A stretch of 64,000 nucleotides of DNA from Fragilaria crotonensis. Taxonomy: Eukaryota > Bacillariophyta > Fragilariophyceae > Fragilariales > Fragilariaceae. The translations under genes were made by a program, and so were the position numbers. Within the stretch, counting starts at the first letter, position 1. Every line of letters begins with the position of its first letter. Under the pieces are notes generated by a model. That model did not search any database and was not told the DNA's origin. It was given only the letters and a program-made list of their open reading frames with translations. Below are positions 1-9,580 of this stretch, in pieces. Location: NCBI GenBank assembly GCA_022925895.1, contig JAKSYS010000248.1:1-64000 (forward strand). The letters run 5' to 3'.

Positions 1-1521
1 TCCCATCTCAGGTCGTCGACTAATTCTGCATAGCCCGATATCATGGTTTGTTTATGCATATATCCAATAATAATATCAAAAGTGCACATATATCATGCTT
101 TTATCGCTATGTGCGATATTCGAAGGCTTATTTTGGTTGTTTAAGCGATGCTGCGATCCGACATAGCGACATAGCCGTTCCGCATGAACCTGCTCTACTG
201 AGAGTTCATATGGTACGCCACGCACTAGTTGTACTCCTACTCTAGAGCGCATAGCCATTGTACATATGTCATAGTAGAATAGGTAGTGAGTTCGTTTTAA
301 CGTTCTCGGCGTACCATCCCCAGCTTCAAGACAATGCACGTATGACCAAGAGCAGCGATGCGTGAATATGTATGAGCAAGGTTTCCAAGTACACTGAGTA
401 CAGTACTAAAACGTAAGTACTTGATCACACGTATGCATACGAGTACTAGTACCATAATTTACGAGCATTCGAATCTACAATGCCGTAAACTGGAATCCAA
501 GTTCTTATTCCCGTGAGTGTCGCCAACCAAGTTGAAATTCAAAGGTGCGCGTTCCGTCACGATCCCTATCATTTTAGACCAGTCCCACAGAATTGTACAC
601 ATTTTTAACATTTAGTGCGTAAATTTGAATTCACATAAAAATACCTGTACGTCGAACCCTCAGTTCGTGGATCATAAAAACTGATCTCCAAAGTCGTGGA
701 AGTCATTGTGCGTGCGTTTGTGATTGCCCACAATTAAATCCATCGTTCCATTTTCATCGCACATCATGTCGACTCCTCAACTACCAGGATGCGTCGGTCC
801 AGAAGTCTTGATTGAAGTCCCATTTTGTGGTGTTGGAGATTTCTTGTTTGTAATTTACAGCCTTGCGACGATTGTCGCATTGCTGTAACGGGGGACACAC
901 TACACGATTGTTGATGTTCTCCAGTTGAGAGAGAGAACGAGAAGTTTTTAACCCCTCAAAGTGAGGGTATACCCTGGCATTGACACTACCTATCACAAAA
1001 CGACCCAAACGAAATATGACGAAACGATTTTCCTACAAAAACCGAAGACGGCGCCCCTCCTGGATCTTGCCTATTGCAGTGGCAGATGCGTTCCGCTACC
1101 CGCAAGCCAAGACTGAGCATCATCTTGAATCCAATATGAATGATTGACGCTACCGTCCGCATACGCCTGTATTGATTTGTTATTATATAACTATAGCACT
1201 CCGAGTCATCCCAACAAATGTTTTGACCTCTTATACATATATAGTGGATTTGTATTCTAAGTACGCTACCGGTAGATAATCGTGCGCCCACTACTTTCCT
1301 TACAATTGAGCACATACACAAGGGCGCCAAATCAAAAAAGGGCCATGCCATGAACCTTGCGGTACCATGGGTTTAACATGTGATTTCAGTGGAAAGCACA
1401 ACAAAACATACTTTTTGTCGTCACCATTTGGGCGCAATGCATCATCACGACAATTTTCCGTCTGTAAATTCGAACAACTATTTCCTTCTTGCGTGCAGAA
1501 TCCTCGGGTCGACCTGGACAC
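1..1521. other. No supported gene
   Basis: Only short frames without recognisable motifs occur here on either strand, several starting with non-ATG codons. The stretch contains scattered GTAC-centred words (for example around 380-450) like the other intergenic regions of this window. The last part is the 3' flank of the oxygenase gene encoded on the minus strand. I see no RNA gene or mobile element. Confidence 0.5.
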
Positions 1522-2625
1522 TTACAACTCCTGTCCCTTGACCACTCCAAACACTTTTTCATCCTTCTTCTTCTTCTTCTTCTTCTCCATCATCAAACTC
1601 TCCACAACAGGAACAAGTGTCGGATCTACGCTGATCGCCATTCGAAAATAATTAGCCGCACTGGGATCTCCAGCATCTTGTGCCATTCGGCCATGTTTCA
1701 GAAATTGTTGTGCGTACTGGGCTGCTTCGGGTGTTGCCCTGTACGAATTGCAATAGGCAGCATCAATATCTGCATCGGTCCGATCGCCCGATGCCTCCAA
1801 GAATTGTGCATAAATCAGATGCAGCCGACTTTCCAAATCTCCTTCTCCCATGCGCCCCATGAGAGCACGGAATCGTTCTTCGGAGGCGGTCCAATAGGAC
1901 GATTGCTGATGATCGGATCGATATTCGAGTGGCACCGACAAGGCCATGACGTAGGTGTATCGCAAACCACCATCGAGTTGGAGGACGGCATGGGGGAGAC
2001 TGGCGGGATACAGGTACAAATCACCTTTTTGGAGTCCCTCCAATAGGACTGGACCCACTTGCAATCCGCCACCTTGATAGGCCGATGGGTCACTCAACAT
2101 AATGTTGACATTGTAGGTACGATGTGTCCCATCATTTGGTTTCGTATCAACATGGAGTCCAAAATGCATTCCCGGATTGAATTCATGAAGTAATGTAAAG
2201 TCAATGCACGCTTTGAGTTCCTCTCCAGAAGAAAGGGTCATCGCATCATCCTTATCATCTGTGTCAGCATCACCAAGAACAACTTCACAATGCTTGTTGA
2301 GTGGTAATTTGGATGCAACACGGTCTAGAATCCAATCCAAATCACCTCGTTTCAGCAATTTTCCCTTGACATCGAATCGATTGATGCGCGACACACTGTC
2401 TGCCTCGCGAGTATCCTCTATGCGTTTCAACTGAGTAGTGTAGAGATCAATAATGGCATCACATTCTGTGGGAGTAAAGGCATTGCGAGCCATTATTGGC
2501 CATTCTGTGGAAGACGATACCACCAAGGCTGTCGTTGTCGGTAATAGTGTTTGGAATACGAACAAGGTCGAGGTAAACATCAGGAGGAAGGGAATTGAAA
2601 GCCGTTGCTGTTGAAATGAAGTCAT
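1522..2625 (-). CDS. 2-oxoglutarate/Fe(II)-dependent oxygenase, prolyl-4-hydroxylase-like, signal-anchored
   Basis: Predicted 367-residue protein. The start is placed at the ATG at 2625, because residues 1-35 then form a signal peptide or anchor (hydrophobic run SIPFLLMFTSTLFVF); the open frame continues upstream without a better start. The C-terminal half carries the double-stranded beta-helix iron site: HVD (His158, Asp160), a distal histidine in SLPHAV (about His212) and the 2-oxoglutarate-binding arginine in GGLRYTYV (about Arg222). These are the features of the P4H-like family, which hydroxylates protein or small-molecule substrates with release of succinate and CO2; the substrate is not apparent. 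The tail has a lysine run just before VFGVVKGQEL. It is divergently arranged with NEP1, about 510 bp apart. Family confidence is high, substrate unknown. Confidence 0.85.
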   Translation of the reverse strand: MTSFQQQRLSIPFLLMFTSTLFVFQTLLPTTTALVVSSSTEWPIMARNAFTPTECDAIIDLYTTQLKRIEDTREADSVSRINRFDVKGKLLKRGDLDWILDRVASKLPLNKHCEVVLGDADTDDKDDAMTLSSGEELKACIDFTLLHEFNPGMHFGLHVDTKPNDGTHRTYNVNIMLSDPSAYQGGGLQVGPVLLEGLQKGDLYLYPASLPHAVLQLDGGLRYTYVMALSVPLEYRSDHQQSSYWTASEERFRALMGRMGEGDLESRLHLIYAQFLEASGDRTDADIDAAYCNSYRATPEAAQYAQQFLKHGRMAQDAGDPSAANYFRMAISVDPTLVPVVESLMMEKKKKKKKDEKVFGVVKGQEL

Positions 2626-3137
2626 CGTCGTGAGTTGAGAAGGTTCTTGAACGGTTCTGTACTTGAGGATGATGTTAAATGATGTATGAGACGAGTTTGA
2701 ACTTGGGGCTCGAACAAACTTGAATGCGAACAATGAACTGCAAGGTACGGCTTTTGTGACGTCGAATCAACATTTTCCTCCAAGTTGAAGTCGCCAAACA
2801 GGTGGAAGACTTGTGTGGATCAAAACGTGTACAGTCGTGTTGCCTGTCCATCATCGCGGAATGATGGTTACGGTACCTGTACTGTATCATTCAATGATTC
2901 ACTAAACAAGCGCACTGTATGTGCTCGTACTGTACAATTCAATAGAGAAGCGTCCTGTACGAGTGGTGTATGTAAGTACTCCGAGTACGTCGCAAGCCTC
3001 TACTGCATTCATCGTGCAACCATTCATTGCCAACAGAGGAGCCAAAGAAACATCACTTTTTCTTCGAGTTTGGATCTGTTGTGAACTCATACAAACCTTC
3101 AATTTTTGTTCGGTATCACTCCCATCTCGCATCCACC
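2626..3137. other. Divergent intergenic region (oxygenase / NEP1)
   Basis: About 510 bp between the divergent starts of the oxygenase and the NEP1 gene, so it must hold both promoters. It contains several GTAC-type words (around 2870-2980). No TATA box or other promoter element could be assigned with confidence. Confidence 0.35.
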
Positions 3138-3956
3138 ATGTCTGCATCATCATCAGAAGCAGAAGATTATTCCGACGACGACGACGAAGAAGAAACAACC
3201 GTCGAACCATCGTCCAAGAAACAAAAATTGGGAGCCGCGGGATCTGCCCTCGAGGTTGCTCCTCCGGTATCCTCCAAGAATAACAGCAAAAACAAGAACA
3301 AGCCCAAGATTATTGTGTTGCTCGACCAAGCAACCTTGGAAACAGTCAAAAATCGACGTGGTGTTTACGAATTGCTCAATTGTGATGATCATCGCGAATT
3401 GTGTCGCAAAAAGTTGAACAAGGACCCCAACGACTTTCGTCCTGACATTTTGCATCAAGAATTGTTGGCCCTCATGGACTCACCTCTCAACAAGGCAGGT
3501 CTTTTGCAAGTTTACATTCATACTCAAAAGAAGGTACTGATTGAAGTCAATCCCTCCTGTCGCGTCCCACGCACCTACAAACGATTTGCGGGACTCATGG
3601 TCCAATTGTTGCACAAATTGAAAATCAAGGCAGCCGGCGAATCGACCACATTGCTCAAGGTTATTAAGAATCCATTCTCGCAACATTTGGCAGCAGGCAC
3701 ACGATGTTATGGATTCTCATCACAGGGGACACTCTATTCACCCGTGGCACTGGCCAAGACGCTGCTCCCCCCGACGATTGAGGATACCAAGATCCCGACG
3801 TGTCTTGTCCTTGGGGCCATGGCAACGGGACATGTTACCATTCAGGATCATCCGTATATTGAACAGATGCTTAGTATCAGCGAATATCCATTGTCGGGTG
3901 CAGCAGCCTTGTCAAGAATTATGGGCGGGATTGAGCATTTGTGGGGAATTGTGTAA
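3138..3956 (+). CDS. EMG1: rRNA small-subunit pseudouridine N1-methyltransferase NEP1/EMG1
   Basis: Predicted 272-residue protein. The start is the ATG at 3138 in a CCACCATG context; the frame upstream has no ATG. Residues 1-55 are an acidic/lysine-rich, presumably disordered nuclear extension (SEAEDYSDDDDEEE). The SPOUT methyltransferase domain follows: VYELLNCDDH, RPDILHQELLALMDSPLN, GLLQVYIHTQKKVLIEVNP, PRTYKRFAGLMVQLLHKL, LKVIKNPFSQHL, LVLGAMATGH and the C-terminal knot region SISEYPLSGAAAL. These are signature blocks of eukaryotic NEP1, which methylates a hypermodified pseudouridine of 18S rRNA and is needed for 40S biogenesis in the nucleolus. Length matches the family (about 245-270). 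Single exon. Identification is secure. Confidence 0.96.
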   Translation: MSASSSEAEDYSDDDDEEETTVEPSSKKQKLGAAGSALEVAPPVSSKNNSKNKNKPKIIVLLDQATLETVKNRRGVYELLNCDDHRELCRKKLNKDPNDFRPDILHQELLALMDSPLNKAGLLQVYIHTQKKVLIEVNPSCRVPRTYKRFAGLMVQLLHKLKIKAAGESTTLLKVIKNPFSQHLAAGTRCYGFSSQGTLYSPVALAKTLLPPTIEDTKIPTCLVLGAMATGHVTIQDHPYIEQMLSISEYPLSGAAALSRIMGGIEHLWGIV

Positions 3957-4223
3957 AGACACTACACGTGCTAATCGTGTCACCTATAATGATTATCAGG
4001 TACAAGCACATCTCCGAGTACAGAGAGTACTGCTAGTAGAAGTAGCTTTCAACACGTTGTCAAAGGGTTCGACGCGTTACTGCGATTATATAGCATGCAT
4101 GAACTATTGACTCTAAATATTCTATTTCCTCTATTCTTGGTATGGCAGAAAACCACCGCCAGAGATCACAACCACAGTTGATCATTTCACATGCTCGGTT
4201 GGAGTCCTTATGTGTTCCCACTC

Positions 4224-5592
4224 TCAATCCTGGTCCTCCTCTTCCGGATGAAACAAATCACTCAGTTGCAGCGGGATATCCGAACCATACCGAGCCACAA
4301 ATTCATTGCTGCCTCCCAGCGTCCGGATAATGTTATTTTGTGGAATACCAACGTCAAGGATTAGTTCGCCGCTGCCATGCTGGTATACTCTGGCATGACC
4401 ATTATTGTCATCACACGGTACCAAATCATGGCTGGTACTGGTAGATGATTGGGGCAAGGACGAGAGGATTGTTCTCGAAAGTTCCTCCTGATTAATGACG
4501 AAGTCATCATCATCGTCCATAAACATGTCGCTCAATTGAAGAGGGATATCGTCGTGAGCACTTGCAAAGAATTCGCTTGCGCCGGGAGTGGGAATGACAT
4601 TATTTCTTGGCACATGTTCCTCTTGGACGTCGTCGTTATCGTCCATAAACATGTCGCTTAATTGTAGAGGTATATCGTCGTGAGCGCTAGCAAAGAATTC
4701 GCTTGCTCCCGGAGTGGAAATGATATTGTTTCTCGGCATGTGTTGCTCTTGGTCGTCGTCATCATCATCCATGAACATGTCGCTTAATTGAAGAGGAATG
4801 TCATCATCGCCGTACGCAAAGTATTCATTGGCGCTCCGTTTGTTGACGTTCGGATCAATGGCAAGCGTACTTTTCCAATGGTCAACTTTTTGCTTGAGAG
4901 TCGTAAACATTTTGGGAGGACATGCAAAGGAATCCATCAAAGCTCCTGCCGAATATATTTGAATGGCAGGCAAGGCTTGCAGTTGAAGAACATCTTGAAA
5001 GAAGTCGTTATTGTGTGTCAGGGGAATTTGTGCAAAGACAATGGGCGAGTGCGAGAGAGTGCCGCGGTTGTCTCTTGCCAGTTTTCGAAATCTGGGTTCC
5101 AACGCTTTGCATGCCTTGCAAGAGGCGGAATAGTATTTGATGACAACAATCTTGTCACGATGGGTCTCCAGGAATTGTCTGGTCGTTGCAAAGAGAAGTT
5201 GTGCAAGAGGGGATGAGCAAATTCGTTAGTCTTGTTGATTGCCCAGTAGTGCAGTGCACTACGCAGTAGCCGGTAGCATGATTTATCACACAGTCCAGCA
5301 CTGGAATTTCTTACCTGTGTTGTTGCTCATCACAAAGATGATATATCTCTTGACTTTTCGTAGGCGACTTGAGCCACTCATCACTGTCACCGCTGTCGCG
5401 TTCAAAAGCAAGGTCATCTGCTGACACCTTGTACGATAGGAACGTCATTTTCGGCCATGCTGATGGCGACGCACGTCTGAGACCATGAGATACGTAGGCA
5501 CTGGATTCATGTATCAATGTCTGCACAATTACGAATGTCAATAACACTGCAGCTACCGCTGATGATGAGGAACGATTGCAAGAAGTTGTCAT
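4224..5592 (-). CDS. Plastid-targeted thioredoxin-fold protein with acidic DIPLQLSD repeats
   Basis: Two exons: 5592-5315 and 5178-4224, with a 136-nt intron (donor GTAAG at 5314, acceptor CCAG ending at 5179, branch-like CTAAC inside), giving 410 residues. Splicing joins QQH-R-QFLETH in frame and completes the thioredoxin fold: KIVVIKYYSASCKACK (redox pair Cys113/Cys116) and the cis-proline loop LQALPAIQIY. Residues 1-32 form a signal peptide ending SSA, followed by Tyr33 and a basic Ser-rich stretch, the bipartite plastid presequence pattern of diatoms. The C-terminal half carries four copies of DIPLQLSD(M/L)F with flanking Asp runs, three of them in a near-exact 42-residue tandem repeat. 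The domain fold is clear; the role of the repeats is unknown. An alternative is secretion or ER location if the presequence is not recognised by the plastid. Confidence 0.82.
4522..4830 (-). repeat. 126-bp in-frame tandem repeat inside the thioredoxin-fold gene
   Basis: The word aacatgtcgct recurs at 4522, 4648 and 4774, a period of exactly 126 bp (42 codons). Each unit encodes FFASAHDDIPLQLSDMF, an Asp run and PRNN-I-TPGAS. A fourth, diverged copy of the motif lies near the stop codon (about 4245-4300). The exact multiple of three shows the expansion stayed in frame. Confidence 0.9.
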
Positions 5593-6334
5593 GGTGATCA
5601 AGAATCATTTGATGTGTTCTGAGTTCTGGATACTGCGGAAATGAGCGGGTCTCAGTCACACGCAATGAGACGTCGAGAAGAACACTTTTGGGACTGGAGA
5701 CTGGAGTGCGAATTCCAATCTTGTTAAGGTTGAACCCGGATGATGACAGCACGTTTCTGTGACATCTCAGCGTGATAGTGACACCTGCAATTTGGCACCA
5801 GTCCCATTCAGCCGAGTTGTGATGAATCTTGTGATGAGAAGGTTCGAAGTTCGTTGCGTTTCAAATGCGAACTTGATACCAGTACCCCCGTTTTTAGATT
5901 GCACTGGTACGGTGTACTAGGTTTTCCATTCTGAAGTATTGAGTACAGGGTACCAGGTACTGGAATACTGCATTTGGTGTACTGGAGTACTCCGAATTCC
6001 GAATACTTCCACTGAGATATGTTCACCTCTCACCCTGATTCTTGTATTCCTGTGGATTGCACCAGGGGCCAGGTGGCTGGTTGAAAACATTGGAAACGCG
6101 AATCAAGATTCTACTGTATCAGTATCGCTCGGAGTAGTGTAGGTTAGTATCGGTGGTTTATACTGGAGTATAGAGTGTAACGCATTACTGGTACTTTACA
6201 CTGTACTCCGAGAAGGTTATGCATACGGTCTGCAGGCTGCAGGTCGAGCAAGATTCAGATATTTCCCGATGTCACACACGTCACTTTTTGAAGCCCACCC
6301 ACAGGAAGCATCTCTTTCACTCGAATACTCCACG
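5593..6334. other. Divergent intergenic region (thioredoxin / 6PGL)
   Basis: About 740 bp between two divergent nuclear genes for predicted plastid proteins, holding both promoters. From about 5875 to 6210 it is dense in GTAC words (accaggtactgg, gtactccg). Two short minus-strand frames (5507-5752, 5808-6026) have no motif and are not supported as genes. Confidence 0.4.
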
Positions 6335-7195
6335 ATGAATCTCGTCCTCTTGTTGATCACCATCACGTCCGCATGTGCCTTTGTGCCTCCACAATTGGCG
6401 CCAATCACTACTTCCACTTCTGGTAACAGCATGAGATCTGTCCTCCTATACGCCACAGCCCCAGCTCCAGTCGACAACGTTGTCGTTATGGAAGATGCCA
6501 ATGCCGTCGGCGCGAAAATTAAAGAGATTGTGGAACAAGCCGCTGCCGCTGCCATTGCCGATAAGGGACACTTTTGGTTGGCCATTCCTGGTGGTAGTAT
6601 CCTCAAAATGCTGGTTGGGTCCAATGGAGATTGGACCTCTCAAACGACGATTGCCTACGTCAATCACAAGTGCGTCCCCATGGACGATTTGGATCTGGCC
6701 ACGCATGCCAAGGCCATGAAGTTGTTCATGAATGAGTGGGATGGATGCCATCCAATCGTTCTGGATGGAACCGATGATGGCGATGCAGAAGCCGCGTCGT
6801 ATCAGTTGAAGCTTGACAATGTACCACGTTCTGACACGGGAATCCCTCAATTCGATCTTGCCTTGATCGGTGTTGGTGACGATGGGCATGTTGGAAGTCT
6901 CTATCCGAATCGTGACGAAGTTCTGGAGACACAAAAGTGGGTCCTTTCAGTCGCCATGAAATCTCCTCCCAGCATTTCGTTGTCGTTGCCAATCATGGCC
7001 AATGCCAAACAAGTTGTTGTGGCCGCGTGTGGGGTATCGGACAAGTATCCGCAGGGGAAGAGTGATGCCATGAGACGTGCTATTGTGGAACAAGAAGAAA
7101 CCTTGCAATCCTTTCCAGCTGTTGGATTACGACAGAAGGCTACGTGGATCATGGACAAGGCGGCGGCCAGTAAGTTGGGTGGTGATTATAACTAA
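6335..7195 (+). CDS. PGL: 6-phosphogluconolactonase, predicted plastid-targeted
   Basis: Predicted 286-residue protein starting at ATG 6335; upstream in-frame codons precede a perfect signal peptide and are judged untranslated. Residues 1-15 (NLVLLLITITSACA) are a signal peptide, and Phe16 of the ACA-FVPP junction is the conserved aromatic +1 residue of diatom plastid precursors; a Ser/Thr-rich transit segment follows. The mature part has the sugar-phosphate isomerase/lactonase fold: LAIPGGSILKML, VNHKCVPMDDLD and PQFDLALIGVGDDGHVGSLYP, the last being the signature of the family. It hydrolyses 6-phosphogluconolactone to 6-phosphogluconate, the second step of the oxidative pentose-phosphate pathway, here presumably supplying NADPH in the plastid stroma. 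Single exon; length is usual for the family plus presequence. Confidence 0.93.
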   Translation: MNLVLLLITITSACAFVPPQLAPITTSTSGNSMRSVLLYATAPAPVDNVVVMEDANAVGAKIKEIVEQAAAAAIADKGHFWLAIPGGSILKMLVGSNGDWTSQTTIAYVNHKCVPMDDLDLATHAKAMKLFMNEWDGCHPIVLDGTDDGDAEAASYQLKLDNVPRSDTGIPQFDLALIGVGDDGHVGSLYPNRDEVLETQKWVLSVAMKSPPSISLSLPIMANAKQVVVAACGVSDKYPQGKSDAMRRAIVEQEETLQSFPAVGLRQKATWIMDKAAASKLGGDYN

Positions 7196-7311
7196 TAGGG
7201 CATCGATAGATAGATGGCCCAATTCTCAAGGGTAAACTACTAATAGCTATCGAAATAGGTATGAGTATTGACGCTTGTTTCGTGATTTCTACCAGGAGCA
7301 CTTGACGCATC

Positions 7312-9122
7312 TTACGTTTGCCCTTTAAGAAGTCGCTCGATGCGCTGTCGTTCCTTGCGATCGCGATCTTTTCGTTCTCGTTGTTTCTGGACTAATTCAT
7401 CAAACCCTATATCCATGAGTTTAATTATGGCCAATCGTGCCGCCTTGGTAACAGGGCCCAGCAACGCAATAGCCTTGTCATCCGTAATTTCGGGACACTT
7501 CTCCAAGGGCCTTCCAGACAATTTCTCAGCTGCCTTGACCAATGCCACATCGGCTTCCCCGACCAGTGAAATGGCACGTCCTCGTCGTCCCGCACGAGCC
7601 GTTCGTCCGACACGATGCACGTAATTGACAGCGGTTCGGGGGAGTTCGGCGTTGATGACCAGATCGACACTGGGAATGTCCAGACCGCGGGATGCCACGT
7701 CTGTGGCAACCAAGAGCCGCACGTGTTGGGATTGGAACTTGCCGAGCGCAGCGAGACGACGATTTTGAGACAAGAGGGAATGAAGCGCCACATTGTCGAC
7801 ACCAAGTTCGTGGAGTATGCCAGAGACTAGGGCGCAACGCTCGCAAGTTGATACAAAGATGATTGCGGATTGCGCCTTGGCTTCGTTATCATCGTCATCA
7901 TCGTCGTCGTCCATGTCATCCTCAGGTTTAGCATTCTTCTTACCACGACCACCGCTGGTTGTGGTAATCTTGCGACGTCGACCGCCGTTTTTCATGAGAG
8001 TACGAACGGTTGTCAAGAGGTACGCATCGCGGACGCGTGATGGCATGAATACATATTCTTGCTTGAGACCAGCTGGGATTGTGGGTGTGGAGGATGCGGG
8101 CTCTTCCTTACTCTTCTTGTCTGCTTCAATCGTTTTTTGTTGATCCTCGTCTTCAGAACCATTGTCATCACTAGCGCTATTACCATCATCGCTATCACCG
8201 GCGTCTTGATCTTTCTCTTGTACTCGTGGTTTCGTTTGATTCTTGACACTATCCTGTTCAATCACAAATTTTTGGAGTGGCAATCGTCCGCGTCCAGCAC
8301 CGGCGAGCTCCTCCATGCTCTCGAGTGACCTGGTCATGGTGGCGCTAAAGAGGAGCGTTTGGCAGTTGCGACTCTTGGATGTATGCAACAGTACTTCTGC
8401 CACATCCCGTTCAAATCCCGAATTGTTTGCCAACAATCGGTCCGCTTCGTCTAGGACCATGTACCTCAATTTTCTCAAATTGGGTGGATTCGGTCCTCGC
8501 AGCAATTCTGCCAGTCGTCCCGGAGTCGCAACACAAAAATGCGGTCTATTGTCCAACTGACATGCCTGATGTACCAGATCCAATCCTCCAATGCAGAGTA
8601 CCGATTGGACTCGATAGGCATTTGCCCCAAAGGCCAGTACTTGTTGGTGGATCTGTTTGGCCAATTCACGTGTGGGTGTCAATATGGTGCAATAAATGCC
8701 GTAGGGATCTGCTTGTAATTTCTGTAAAATGGGCAAGACAAAGGCTGCCGTCTTTCCAGATCCAGTCGATGCGAGACACAAGACGTGCTGGTTGTCGTTT
8801 TGGAGTAGGAATGGGAGCATGCAGCGCTGTACCGGTGTCGGACGATGAAATCCCATGGAACGACATGTCTTTCGCAAGGGTTCAGCAAGTCCCAAATCTT
8901 CAAATGTGTCCCAGGATGATGATGTAATTTTGTTAGATTGGATGGCGTTATTATCATTGGAATGCTTCTTCGTGTTGTTGTTATTGTTGTCGTGGTCTCG
9001 AAGGCTGGACGTTGGGGCGTCGGCTTGGTCGGGAATGGTTCCCCTCTGTTACTGATTCGGATACCAACGGAACAGTGACTCGCTTGCGCTTATTCTTGTT
9101 TTTTCCAAAGAGAGTCGACATG
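7312..9122 (-). CDS. DBP8: DEAD-box ATP-dependent RNA helicase, DBP8/DDX49 type
   Basis: The helicase core reads uninterrupted from about 9049 to 7312: Q-motif region FEDLGLAEPLRKTC...PTPVQ, motif I STGSGKTAAF, PTRELA, TPGRL, DEAD (VLDEADRLL), SAT (LLFSATM), and C-terminal motifs IIFVSTCERC, LLVATDVASRGLDIP and HRVGRTARAGRRG. The wording LPILQKLQADPYGIYCTILTPTREL matches the Dbp8/DDX49 subfamily, a nucleolar factor for 18S rRNA maturation. An acidic, lysine-rich insertion (EDEDQQ..., then a DDDD run) separates SAT from motif IV. The core frame has no ATG. The likely start is ATG 9122 (STLFGKNKNKRKR, a nucleolar-type basic stretch), in another frame that stays open to 8985, so a short intron or a frameshift must lie between about 9080 and 8966. 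One phase-correct GT-AG candidate is 34 nt (9080-9047). The junction is unresolved. Confidence 0.9.
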
Positions 9123-9580
9123 GTGCTGGTCGGAGTTGTGTTGTTGTATAGTAGATCGTGCTGTAATGCTTTCAATTTGCGACCAACCGTGTGACATGTG
9201 ACCTATGATAATGGTGGGAGAATCCGAAAGGAGTGAGGACGAGAGTGAAAAAATGGTTGGTGTCGGCGCAGCAGCTCGTACTGTGCACTGGATACTGGAT
9301 TACTGTATTATTTATTTACTGTACAGTACTGATGAGTTCCTTTGTCTGTCTCTTCCATTATGGAATTCCCTCATCCATCTGAATCAAATGGAACTCTGGA
9401 TCGATGTCTGTCGAACCCGATCGAACGAGGCTGCCGCTCACGATGATCTTGCGATTGTGCTGTCACATCACATCGTTGCTGTTGCAAAAGAGATTGGCAT
9501 ATCGGTATTGTTGTCGTGATTGAGTGATTCTTAGAAGACACTAATCCACTATAAGGAGGAACTCAGAATACAGGATAACA
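9123..9580. other. Divergent intergenic region (DBP8 / RPT3)
   Basis: About 460 bp holding the promoters of the helicase gene (-) and the proteasome ATPase gene (+). A GTAC-rich patch (gtactgtgcac...tactgtacagtac) lies at about 9275-9330. A plus-strand frame (9205-9519) shows no domain and is not called. Confidence 0.35.

Noticed and set aside
986-1351. 121-codon minus frame near the left edge
   Set aside because: Composition and overlap with other frames are as expected by chance; no motif.
3167-3458. Minus-strand frames over the start of NEP1
   Set aside because: Antisense shadows of the acidic N-terminus (Glu/Asp codons read as Ser/Val runs).
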